Shown in pieces: positions 1 to 7,588 of a DNA stretch of 64,000 nt. The stretch comes from Opitutales bacterium (GTDB lineage: Bacteria > Verrucomicrobiota > Verrucomicrobiia > Opitutales > Seribacteraceae), in contig JAQWWZ010000001.1 in the NCBI GenBank assembly GCA_029254745.1, forward strand, positions 51,088 to 115,087, read 5' to 3'. The notes beneath the pieces were generated by a model that worked only from the letters and a program-made list of their open reading frames with translations, did no database searches and was not told where the DNA came from. The position numbers and the translations under genes are program-made. How positions within the stretch are numbered: position 1 is the stretch's first letter; the number at the start of each line of letters is the position of its first letter.

Positions 1-1
1 T

Positions 2-415
2 TGCCAAGTGGGTAATCATTTAATAATGAGTAGTCATTCCGCACTCGGGGGGCATGTAGTCGTTCAGGATCATGTTAATGTAGGATGGAATGCAGGCGTT
101 CATCAATTTTGTCGTCTTGGTAAGCATTGTATGGTTTCTGCGTGTTCAAAATTAGTACAAGATGTCCCCCCTTACATGCTTGCCGATGGATTTCCAGCGG
201 AAGTCCGTTCAATTAATAAAATCGGTATGGAGCGAAATGGGTTTTCGAGTGATGAAATCGATGAAGTCCGCGGAGTTTTCAAAAAAATCTACAAGAGTGA
301 TTATAATCGGAGCCAAGCATTGGCTATTTTGTCGGATGATCAGAGTATAGCAGATAAACCTGTCCTGAATGAAATCATTGATTTTATTCAGAATAGCGGT
401 AGGGGCGTTGCCTGA
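2..415 (+). CDS. lpxA: LpxA, acyl-ACP:UDP-GlcNAc O-acyltransferase (3' part)
   Basis: This is the C-terminal half of the enzyme that starts lipid A synthesis by 3-O-acylating UDP-GlcNAc in the cytoplasm. The reading frame is open to the window edge, so the gene is cut; an internal GTG at 8 is not a convincing start. The visible part carries the last left-handed hexapeptide turns (GNHLIMSS, GGHVVVQDHV), the conserved AVHQFC-like segment (GVHQFCRLG) and AQDVPPY-like LVQDVPPYML, followed by the helical C-terminal domain (IYKSDYNRSQA). The segment that holds the catalytic His of E. coli LpxA lies just upstream of the window. It implies a lipid A-bearing outer membrane. Confidence 0.93.
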   Translation, partial: CQVGNHLIMSSHSALGGHVVVQDHVNVGWNAGVHQFCRLGKHCMVSACSKLVQDVPPYMLADGFPAEVRSINKIGMERNGFSSDEIDEVRGVFKKIYKSDYNRSQALAILSDDQSIADKPVLNEIIDFIQNSGRGVA

Positions 416-446
416 CTTGGAATCTTACTCGAGTATTTGTTTTAAT

Positions 447-752
447 TTAATCTAAATTTCTCAACGACTTAAAGTATTCCCATGAATATATACCTGTTGA
501 ATGTCCATCACTAAAAACTAGGCGAAGTGCGTAGTTTCCAATGAGATGGAAATCTTTGATAATAACATGGTCAAAGTTTTCATTGTTGGAAGCTCCACCC
601 CTGATTTTTCCGAAAATATCCATCTCACCTGCCTGATCAGCACTTGGGGAATGTTGACGAAGAAAGGAAGCATCCAAAAAATCCTCCTGCCCATCTGCCC
701 AAAGTATGGCAAATGAGTTTCCGATAATTTCATATCGAGTGGGCATTTCCAT
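447..752 (-). CDS. DUF971 (GBBH-like N-terminal domain) protein
   Basis: A 101-residue stand-alone DUF971 protein. The family hallmarks are visible: an N-terminal beta strand region ending in a RxxSPSA-type motif (RQHSPSADQ, about residues 32-40) and the C-terminal GNYALRLVFSDGHSTGIYSW block (about 72-91). In plants and some bacteria this domain is fused to the C-terminus of Mrp-type ATPases (HCF101), where an iron-sulfur assembly role is proposed. Here an Mrp gene lies about 0.85 kb upstream on the same strand, which fits a shared pathway. It starts 3 bases after the stop of the unknown acidic gene, so the two are probably co-transcribed. Molecular function is not established. Confidence 0.82.
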   Translation of the reverse strand: MEMPTRYEIIGNSFAILWADGQEDFLDASFLRQHSPSADQAGEMDIFGKIRGGASNNENFDHVIIKDFHLIGNYALRLVFSDGHSTGIYSWEYFKSLRNLD

Positions 753-755
753 AAC

Positions 756-1316
756 CTAAATAAAGGAATCTAAGCTGTTCCCTGAAGACGGGGGTTCTGA
801 TGGATCACTCCCGCTTTTGTAGTAGGGGTCCATAACTTCATTCCGGTATGAACGACTAAAATCCTCGCCTCTTTCGGCAGCCCGGTTGAATGCTTGTACT
901 TCTTTTTCAACTAAATCCTTGTGGAGATCTTTTTTCTGGAGATCCTCGTCTAAGCTGCGTTCGTCCCAGTATTTATCATTATGCAATTGGCTTGGAATAA
1001 CTGTCGGTGGCAGGTTCGTTGGTTTTACGACTTCCCAGTCTGGTTTTCTTGTACAATCTATACCCGCGTCGTCTTGGTTATCGACACTTGGTAAAGGATT
1101 CCCTGCTTGGGGACATTCTAGCTGGGATTCCAAAGAATCTTCTCCACGCAGATTCCCACCTAATTCAAGAGGCTCTGGAGATTTTGTAACCCGTTGAGAG
1201 CTATCTTGAGCCATTTCTGGCAGATCTAATTTGGAAGCTTCATCTCTGCTTGCTTGAATCTCTTTAAATGCATTTTCATTAAGATTCGAGATACTTTGGC
1301 TAGATGAACTGTCCAT
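756..1316 (-). CDS. Hypothetical acidic, low-complexity protein
   Basis: A 186-residue protein that I do not recognise. It has no signal peptide or membrane segment. It is hydrophilic and rich in Ser, Asp, Glu, Asn and Pro, and so probably largely disordered. A charged stretch at about residues 118-155 (repeated DL-K/DL, EKE, NRAAERGEDF) could form a helix. It sits 3 bases upstream of the DUF971 gene on the same strand, so the pair likely forms one transcript. The reading frame is long and clean and lacks a competing frame of better quality. Nothing in it supports a functional assignment. Confidence 0.6.
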   Translation of the reverse strand: MDSSSSQSISNLNENAFKEIQASRDEASKLDLPEMAQDSSQRVTKSPEPLELGGNLRGEDSLESQLECPQAGNPLPSVDNQDDAGIDCTRKPDWEVVKPTNLPPTVIPSQLHNDKYWDERSLDEDLQKKDLHKDLVEKEVQAFNRAAERGEDFSRSYRNEVMDPYYKSGSDPSEPPSSGNSLDSFI

Positions 1317-1421
1317 ACGATAAATTTGAAGTAAGGATGAATGATTTGCAAATTCAAATCATATTTTTAATTAGAGCATTTTAGCATTGCTCGATGTCCT
1401 ACGATTCCATACACATAAGAA

Positions 1422-1592
1422 ATGGCTAGAGATACGATAATTCTTGAATGCACAGAAGCACGCAAAGAAGGAAAACCTCCTTCTCGTTACATGGCATCCA
1501 GAAATAAAAAGCTCCAAACGGACCCAGTTGAGAAGAAAAAGTATAACCGCTTCCTTCGCCGCCATACTCTGCATCGCGAGATTAAGAGTTAA
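1422..1592 (+). CDS. rpmG: 50S ribosomal protein L33
   Basis: A 56-residue gene shorter than usual ORF cut-offs. The translation opens [17 protein letters not shown] and continues with GKPPSRY, ASRNKK, a VEKKKYN core and the ending [11 protein letters not shown]. This is the classic L33 pattern of the large ribosomal subunit. It contains a single Cys (residue 10) rather than the CxxC pairs of zinc-binding L33, so it is the zinc-free form. A longer ORF in another frame starting at 1444 runs through it but has no family resemblance. The gene converges with mrp, whose stop lies 5 bases beyond, so the two transcripts must overlap or terminate very close together. Confidence 0.93.
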   Translation: MARDTIILECTEARKEGKPPSRYMASRNKKLQTDPVEKKKYNRFLRRHTLHREIKS

Positions 1593-1597
1593 TCCTT

Positions 1598-2692
1598 TCA
1601 TTGCCCCCCAACGGGCACAATATTTACAATCTCTTCAGCAATATTTGCCAGGGATTGTGATGCTCTTCCCTGAGGATTTCCTATCACAGTAGGAATTCCA
1701 TGATCTGCACCTTGTCTCACTTCCTCTACGAGAGGAATCTCACCCAAGAATACAGTTTCCAACTTCTGTGCAGTCAAAGGACCACCACCTTGGCCAAATA
1801 AAAAGCTTTTTTCACCGGTGCTCTCGTTAAGAAGATAACTCATGTTTTCTATTACTCCCAAAATGGGAACATTAACCTTTGAAAACATTCTCGCTCCGCG
1901 TCTGGCTACATCGACCGCTGCTTTTTGTGGGGTGGTCACAATTACAACTCCGTCTAATGGTAAAATCTGAGCTAACGAGAGTTGTGCATCTCCAGTCCCT
2001 GGAGGGAGATCAATCAGTAAGTAGTCCAAGTCTCCCCACGCAACATTAGATGCGAATTGCTGGATTGTTTTCATAACCATAGGACCACGCCAAACAACTG
2101 GGGTTTCTTCATCCACCAGCAAACCCATAGACATGACTTTTATTCCATAATTTTCAACGGGTTCCAGCAAATTTTCTTCGAGTGCGGTGGGTTGTTCTGA
2201 TATCCCAAGTTGTAAAGGAATAGATGGTCCATATAGGTCACAGTCCATGACACCTACAGAAAAAGGTTTTCCGTTATCTCCACTCTGCCTGCTTAAAGCA
2301 CAGGCAAGATTTGCGGTGACGGTTGACTTACCCACACCTCCTTTACCACTGGCAATCGCGATTATTCTTTTGACTCCGGCAAGGTTGTTTTTCTCGTTTT
2401 GAGTATTTCCCTTTTTGTCTTGTTTGAAAATGACTTGGATGTCGTGTTTTTTTACCGATGGTGCTTCCTCTAAAACTTTTTGAATCCCGGTCTTTATGGT
2501 ATTTGGGAGAGTGGAGTCTTCTCCGCTTACTTCCACTTTTATTTTAGCATAGCCATCGGTAAAGCTCACATCAGTCACAAGCCCAAAGGAAACAATATCT
2601 CTGCTAAACCCAGGATATTTTACTTTTTTTAAAAGAACGAGAATGTCTTCTTCAGTTGTCATAATTAATGGAATCATCAAGGGTTCATTCAT
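1598..2692 (-). CDS. mrp: Mrp/ApbC-type P-loop ATPase, CxxC-less
   Basis: A 364-residue cytosolic ATPase of the Mrp/Nbp35 family, whose members carry and transfer Fe-S clusters. An N-terminal DUF59/MIP18-like domain (about 12-90) precedes the ParA-like ATPase. The deviant Walker A motif is SGKGGVGKST (115-124), followed by MDCDLYGPS and the LIDLPPGTGD block. The family usually has a CxxC pair soon after ENMSY that binds the bridging cluster; here residues 286-295 read YLLNESTGEK, with no Cys. HCF101-type and some Bacteroidetes Mrp proteins also lack it. The start may be the Met at 2662 (MTTEED), since the first ten residues look unlike the family. Confidence 0.9.
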   Translation of the reverse strand: MNEPLMIPLIMTTEEDILVLLKKVKYPGFSRDIVSFGLVTDVSFTDGYAKIKVEVSGEDSTLPNTIKTGIQKVLEEAPSVKKHDIQVIFKQDKKGNTQNEKNNLAGVKRIIAIASGKGGVGKSTVTANLACALSRQSGDNGKPFSVGVMDCDLYGPSIPLQLGISEQPTALEENLLEPVENYGIKVMSMGLLVDEETPVVWRGPMVMKTIQQFASNVAWGDLDYLLIDLPPGTGDAQLSLAQILPLDGVVIVTTPQKAAVDVARRGARMFSKVNVPILGVIENMSYLLNESTGEKSFLFGQGGGPLTAQKLETVFLGEIPLVEEVRQGADHGIPTVIGNPQGRASQSLANIAEEIVNIVPVGGQ

Positions 2693-2803
2693 GACTATGG
2701 CAATGCAAAATTTAAGTTTTATAAATTTTGTTCCCGAAATTACTATTCATCATTAGCGAGTGTTTGCGCTTGCGAGATACGGTAAGTTTTAGATGGTAAA
2801 GGT

Positions 2804-4030
2804 ATGAATGTGGATATTTACTGGTTTAGTATGAAGATAATTTCGCTTGGGCTTATTGGATGTACTTCGGTTCTTGGCCAAGGTAGTTCGACGATTGTAC
2901 TTGGTCCAATCGAAGGAGAACTTGCCAAGAAGCAAATTGCATTGGATATCGAAGGTACACAAAAAGATCTACTCCCCCTTGCCACCAGAGCCATTCAAGC
3001 TCACGGAGCGCTTCGGTTAGCAAATTCTCAATCCAGTCAATTTGGAATTACTTTATTTTCTCAAGGAAGTAACATTGTCCAAGTTCGAATTTCTTCGGGA
3101 AAACCGCGAAAAATTATAAAAACCTTCTCACAAGAAGGAAATTCAATGAGGCAGGCAACTTTTCGAGCATTAGACCAAATGGTTTTGGCCATTACCGGGG
3201 TTCACGGTTTTTTTGATGGTCAACTTGCTTATCTTTCATCGCTATCAGGAAATAAAGAAATTTTTGTTTCAGATGCCTTAATGAGCACGGCTCGTCCGCA
3301 AACATCGTTTGGCAAAATCACTTTCAATCCGAGCTGGGATAATGCAGGCAAAGGGGTCTTCTTTACTAGTAATCGAAAAATATTTAATAATGTATACCAT
3401 CTAGATTTTTCATCCCGTAAAATTTCTAATGTCGCAAGTTATAAAGGCAGTAATTTAAGAGCGGTTCAAAATCCCCGTACCAATCAAGTTGCATTAATCC
3501 TATCTGCATCAGGAAATCCGGAGGTTTGGCTGGCCGAAAGTTTGAGTAGCAAACCTCGAAAGGTTACCAATAACCGGAGTAATGAATCGGGTCCTTGCTG
3601 GTCTCCTGATGGGCGAAGAATGATTGTAACCTCAGATAGTCGGGGACGTCCTCAACTATATGAAGTTTCTTTATCTACGGGAAGACTTTCACGGATACCT
3701 ACAAATATTAGTTCCCATTGTACAGAGGCATCATGGAACCCTACAGATGCGACACGGGTTGCATTTACCGCAGCAGTTGGAGGTGGTTTTCAAGTGTGCG
3801 AGTATAGTTTTGCCAAAAGGGAGACCAGGATTTTAACCCAAGGTACAAAGCATGGTATGCAACCAGTTTGGGCTAGGGATGGTCGCCATTTGTATTACAC
3901 GGAAAGGGCTTCGACTGGAGCGACTCGTATTATGCTATTAGATACCGAATTTGATGAAGCAAAACCGGTAGCCTTGCATGATTCTTCATTTGGGCACTGT
4001 TCCCAAGCAAGTTTTTATTTCTATCGCTGA
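2804..4030 (+). CDS. tolB: TolB-like periplasmic beta-propeller protein
   Basis: A secreted protein with the TolB layout: an N-terminal alpha/beta domain of about 120 residues followed by a PD40/WD40-like propeller. Propeller repeats are visible as QLAYLSSLSGNKEIFV, WSPDGRRMIVTSDSRG and the repeats ending WARDGRHLYYTE. The better start is the Met at 2831 (MKIISLGLIGC), which gives a compact signal peptide; the nine preceding residues look spurious. TolB works with Pal and TolQRA in outer-membrane constriction. No tolQRA lies nearby, but two Pal-like lipoproteins are encoded at 48-49 kb. It could instead be a TolB paralogue. Confidence 0.82.
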   Translation: MNVDIYWFSMKIISLGLIGCTSVLGQGSSTIVLGPIEGELAKKQIALDIEGTQKDLLPLATRAIQAHGALRLANSQSSQFGITLFSQGSNIVQVRISSGKPRKIIKTFSQEGNSMRQATFRALDQMVLAITGVHGFFDGQLAYLSSLSGNKEIFVSDALMSTARPQTSFGKITFNPSWDNAGKGVFFTSNRKIFNNVYHLDFSSRKISNVASYKGSNLRAVQNPRTNQVALILSASGNPEVWLAESLSSKPRKVTNNRSNESGPCWSPDGRRMIVTSDSRGRPQLYEVSLSTGRLSRIPTNISSHCTEASWNPTDATRVAFTAAVGGGFQVCEYSFAKRETRILTQGTKHGMQPVWARDGRHLYYTERASTGATRIMLLDTEFDEAKPVALHDSSFGHCSQASFYFYR

Positions 4031-4414
4031 CCCGAAAAAGCCCTCTGGAAAGCAGCTTTACAAGCTCTTCCTTGCTTTGTTGTAGAGCGAGAATTTACTC
4101 GCTCTGGTGCTTAATTCGCAATAATTCCAAAAAATGGGCTTTTCAAAATGACCTTACTTACTTCAATCCTTACTCGCCGATCGCTTGCTGGCATGGTTCA
4201 ATGTCTGGATTTAAAAACAGACGGTGCTGTGGGGGCAGAAGTGATTGATCTCAGTCTCAGCAAGATTGTTTTCGACTTCTTTTGCCTAGATACGCAAGAT
4301 AGATGCTAGGTTGCTCACGCCATATTCAAAGCACTAACTAGTGGAGGTATGCTATTTCCTTTGCAGTTTTGGAAAAAGATCTTCGTGATAAATAAAGTTA
4401 AATATTCAAATTAA
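4031..4414. other. Gene-free spacer with one hairpin
   Basis: This 384-base spacer lies between tolB and ymdB. An inverted repeat with 8-base arms (4084-4091 and 4098-4105, loop AATTTA) follows tolB by about 50 bases. It could end that transcript, although it has no T-run. A 53-codon frame from 4148 to 4309 opens with ATG but matches nothing I know. The last 30 bases before ymdB are AT-rich and would hold its promoter. Confidence 0.5.
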
Positions 4415-5236
4415 ATGAAAATTCTTGTACTTGGTGACATTGTCGGCCGCCCCGGTCGTAAATTTCTTACCGATTTTCTTGCTGACTACCGAAGAAAAGA
4501 AAAGATCGATTTCTGTATCGCTAATGGGGAAAATGCGGCCGGAGGTGCAGGTATAACCGCTAAAACAGCGCGTGAAATTATGAAGGCTGGCGTCGATGCC
4601 ATTACTCTTGGAGATCATGTCTGGGATCAAAAAAATTTTAATAATGAGATCGATGACTTGGATTTCGTTTGCAGACCCGCCAACTTACCAGATTCAAACC
4701 CAGGAAGCCATTATCTTATTTCTGATGCTGGTGGTATAAAGGTCGCTGTATTCACTGTCCTTGGTCGTACTTTTATGGGCCCAAAGGTATCCTGCCCCTT
4801 TGTTACTGCTCAGAGTTTATCGAATAAATTAGGTCAAAAGGCAGATGTGATCATTTGTGAAATCCATGCTGAGACCACATCAGAAAAAGAATCCATGGGC
4901 TGGCATTTAGACGGCCAGGTTAGTCTTGTTTTTGGCACCCATACACATGTTCCTACTGCGGACGGCCGTTTACTTCCCAACGGTTCCGCATACCAGACAG
5001 ATCTTGGTATGACCGGGCCCCGGGAGTCCGTGCTTGGAAGGGAAATTGATGCCTGCCTAGGCCGTTTTTTGGATGGTATGCCCCGGCGTTGTCCGGTTGC
5101 GGAAGGGGATGTAGGCATGCAGGGCTGTGTTATAGCATTTGATGATGCCAATTACCGACTACCAAAGTCTATCACTCGCATTGAGTTGCGAGCAGATGAA
5201 CTTGACCAAGGTTTAGTTTCGACGTCCGCCGAGTAA
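4415..5236 (+). CDS. ymdB: YmdB-family metallophosphoesterase
   Basis: A 273-residue calcineurin-like phosphoesterase of the YmdB/TIGR00282 family. Bacillus YmdB hydrolyses 2',3'-cyclic nucleotides and affects biofilm and motility switching. The metal ligands are in place: Asp8 in GDIVGRPGR, Glu39 and Asn40 in NGENAAGG, His68 in GDHVWD, HAETTSEK further on, and the GTHTHVPTAD pair of histidines. Length matches the family (about 260-275). The ATG directly opens the MKILVLGDIVG strand, so the start is firm. Its last 24 bases overlap the convergent YugP gene. Confidence 0.92.
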   Translation: MKILVLGDIVGRPGRKFLTDFLADYRRKEKIDFCIANGENAAGGAGITAKTAREIMKAGVDAITLGDHVWDQKNFNNEIDDLDFVCRPANLPDSNPGSHYLISDAGGIKVAVFTVLGRTFMGPKVSCPFVTAQSLSNKLGQKADVIICEIHAETTSEKESMGWHLDGQVSLVFGTHTHVPTADGRLLPNGSAYQTDLGMTGPRESVLGREIDACLGRFLDGMPRRCPVAEGDVGMQGCVIAFDDANYRLPKSITRIELRADELDQGLVSTSAE

Positions 5237-5923
5237 TCCTAGCCGAAAGGCATAATAAAGAAGCATGAGTAGGGAACTGGCAAATGCCGCAACATAGGTC
5301 ATGGCCGCGGCGTTCAATACCTTTCTTGCTCCTTCAAGCTCTTTATCCACCACATAATTTCCTTTTTGCAAGCAAGTAAGGGCTCGTTTGCTTGCATCAA
5401 ATTCAACGGGCAGAGTAACGAGTGTAAAAACAGTAGTGCACCCAAATAATAAAACCCCTAGCCAGGAAAGTGATGCCCCGGTTGCGGTTTGAGCTCCACC
5501 CATAAAAAGAGCAATCATGATCACAATCATGGAAAGTCCGCTCCCTAAATTTGCCACCGGTACCCAAGCTGAGCGAAAAGATAAAAGGGCATATGATGTA
5601 GCGTGCTGAATGGCATGGCCAACTTCGTGCGCAGCTACACCAAAGGCGGCCATTGAGTTGCGGTCATGAACATCAGCACTCAGCCGTAGAGTTTTACTGG
5701 TCGGGTCATAGTGGTCGCTCAGTTTCCCACCTACACGCTCCACACGCACATCGTGGATATTATTATCAGCTAATATTCTTTTGGCGACCTCTGCACCCGT
5801 GAGGCGAGAGCGAGTGGTGAATTGGCTGTATTTTTTAAAACGGCCCTTGGTGATACTGGATGCATAGAGGCTGAAGCCCATGCCTATCATGATAACAAGA
5901 AGGAATAGTGGATCGAAAAACAT
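5213..5923 (-). CDS. YugP-type membrane zinc metallopeptidase
   Basis: A 236-residue inner-membrane protein of the YugP family (putative neutral zinc metallopeptidase). One N-terminal membrane helix (about residues 3-22) is followed by a soluble part with the zinc motif HEVGH (99-103) in AAHEVGHAIQHA. Further hydrophobic segments lie at about 113-145, 150-175 and 205-230. Substrates are unknown for the family. The 3' end overlaps ymdB by 24 bases in convergent orientation. The upstream 170 bases are shared, divergently, with the sugar kinase gene. Confidence 0.88.
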   Translation of the reverse strand: MFFDPLFLLVIMIGMGFSLYASSITKGRFKKYSQFTTRSRLTGAEVAKRILADNNIHDVRVERVGGKLSDHYDPTSKTLRLSADVHDRNSMAAFGVAAHEVGHAIQHATSYALLSFRSAWVPVANLGSGLSMIVIMIALFMGGAQTATGASLSWLGVLLFGCTTVFTLVTLPVEFDASKRALTCLQKGNYVVDKELEGARKVLNAAAMTYVAAFASSLLMLLYYAFRLGLLGGRRN

Positions 5924-6094
5924 AATAATTTATAATTAGTATCGTACCTCAAAATTAGATTTGCTCAAAATAATTATTATATTTCTAGCATTTATCTGAT
6001 GAGAATGCTTTCTTCTTTCTTTGTTTTACATTTATGTTGAAGTTGGCATGATCAGAGTGGTTTTCTAAACGCTCTCTACCTGTATTTTTGCCAG

Positions 6095-7585
6095 ATGAAT
6101 TCAAAAAAAACATACATTGCTGTTGATCTAGGTGCGGAAAGCGGTCGAGTCCTGGCTGTAAATTTTGATGGCCATACTTTATCGCTTCAAGTCATTCATT
6201 CGTTTCCTAATGGACCCGTTGTGTTAAATGGATCCATTCATTGGAATGTTGTAGGCTTGTACAATGAAATACTAATTGGTTTAGCCATGGCTCAAGCCGA
6301 GTATGGGAAAAGCCTTCAATCAATCGGTGTTGATAGCTGGGGGCTGGATTATGGACATCTTGATATCCATGGGCATCTATTAGGAATGCCATATCATTAC
6401 AGAGATGAGCGAACTCTCCCGATGCTCGACTTAGTTCATCGACAAGTTGACCGGAAGGAATCTTTTGCTCGAACCGGGATACAACCCTTATTTATCAATA
6501 CCCTTTTTCAATTAATGGCGGAGAAAGAATCGGGCCAGGCATGCATGGATCGCTCAGACCAGATGCTGTTTACTCCAGATCTTATAAATTTTTGGCTTAC
6601 GGGAAAAAAGGGAAATGAGATAACGATGGCAAGTACCAGTCAAATGCTCAGCCAAGAATCCCGTACATGGGATCTAGAATTTTTGGAAAGCCTTGGGCTT
6701 CCTACCTGTTTTCTTGGAGAGCTCTGGGAACCAGGTCATCTTGTAGGCCCCGTACAGGGAGCAGCTAAGAATAAGATTCAATGCGATCACCTGCCAGTTT
6801 ATACCGTGGGCTCTCATGATACTGCTTCAGCAGTTGCTGGTGTACCCGCGGTTGGAGAATCAGATTTTGCCTACCTCAGTTCAGGTACCTGGAGTTTAAT
6901 GGGAGTGGAAAATGATAAGGCATTGTGTGATCCGATCAGCGAAAAGCTTGGGTTTACCAATGAGTTTGGAATCAGTGGAGATATTCGGTACCTCAAAAAT
7001 ATAAGTGGACTATGGATCGTACAAGAATGTCGTCGCCATTGGAAAAGTATGGGCGAAGATTTCAACTATACTCAGCTAACTCATATGGCTAAGGAAGCAA
7101 CCCCATTTGCCTCCATCATTGATGTGGATGATCCCATTTTTTCTTCCATGGGAGATATGCCATCCAAAATCGGTATGAAGTGCCAAGAAAGTAGACAAGC
7201 ACCTCCATCGACTAAAAATGAAACCGTCCGGATCGCTCTTGAGGGATTAGCTTTGAAATATCGAGAAGTCCTAGAAAATTTGCGAAGCCAGACAGGCAAA
7301 TCTTTACAAACTCTTCACATTGTTGGAGGTGGAACCAAGAATGAATTACTTAACCAAATGACCGCCGACTCTACAGGATGTGAAGTGGTTGCAGGGCCTG
7401 TAGAGGCAACATCTGTCGGTAATGTTTTAGTTCAAATGATGGCTGCGGGGGAAATTTCATCCCTTGCCCAGGGTAGGGAGATTGTAGGCAATTCTTTCGA
7501 GCCTCAAAGGTATGAACCTAATCCCTCCGATGAGTGGGATCAAGCATACGGTAAAATGCGCGGTCTCGCCGTCCTCAGATCTTAA
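6095..7585 (+). CDS. FGGY sugar kinase (rhamnulokinase-like; likely L-fuculokinase by context)
   Basis: A 496-residue FGGY carbohydrate kinase close to rhamnulokinase RhaB. The N-terminal phosphate-binding loop reads AVDLGAESGR (9-18). A typical GVDSWGLDYG segment follows at about 75-84, with VGSHDTASAV and LSSGTWSLMGVE in the middle and the adenosine-binding LHIVGGGTKNELLNQ near the C-terminus. By sequence alone the substrate would be L-rhamnulose. The next gene, 3 bases downstream, encodes L-fucose isomerase, so the natural substrate may be L-fuculose. No aldolase, transporter or regulator for either sugar lies in the window. Confidence 0.87.
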   Translation: MNSKKTYIAVDLGAESGRVLAVNFDGHTLSLQVIHSFPNGPVVLNGSIHWNVVGLYNEILIGLAMAQAEYGKSLQSIGVDSWGLDYGHLDIHGHLLGMPYHYRDERTLPMLDLVHRQVDRKESFARTGIQPLFINTLFQLMAEKESGQACMDRSDQMLFTPDLINFWLTGKKGNEITMASTSQMLSQESRTWDLEFLESLGLPTCFLGELWEPGHLVGPVQGAAKNKIQCDHLPVYTVGSHDTASAVAGVPAVGESDFAYLSSGTWSLMGVENDKALCDPISEKLGFTNEFGISGDIRYLKNISGLWIVQECRRHWKSMGEDFNYTQLTHMAKEATPFASIIDVDDPIFSSMGDMPSKIGMKCQESRQAPPSTKNETVRIALEGLALKYREVLENLRSQTGKSLQTLHIVGGGTKNELLNQMTADSTGCEVVAGPVEATSVGNVLVQMMAAGEISSLAQGREIVGNSFEPQRYEPNPSDEWDQAYGKMRGLAVLRS

Positions 7586-7588
7586 TTT

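Noticed and set aside
1444..1692. 82-codon plus-strand frame overlapping mrp
   Set aside because: It lies in the wrong frame over the real L33 gene and the 3' end of mrp; its translation has no family likeness.
4148..4309. 53-codon frame between tolB and ymdB
   Set aside because: It has no signal peptide, motif or homologue that I recognise, and no ribosome site. Kept only as a note in the spacer entry.
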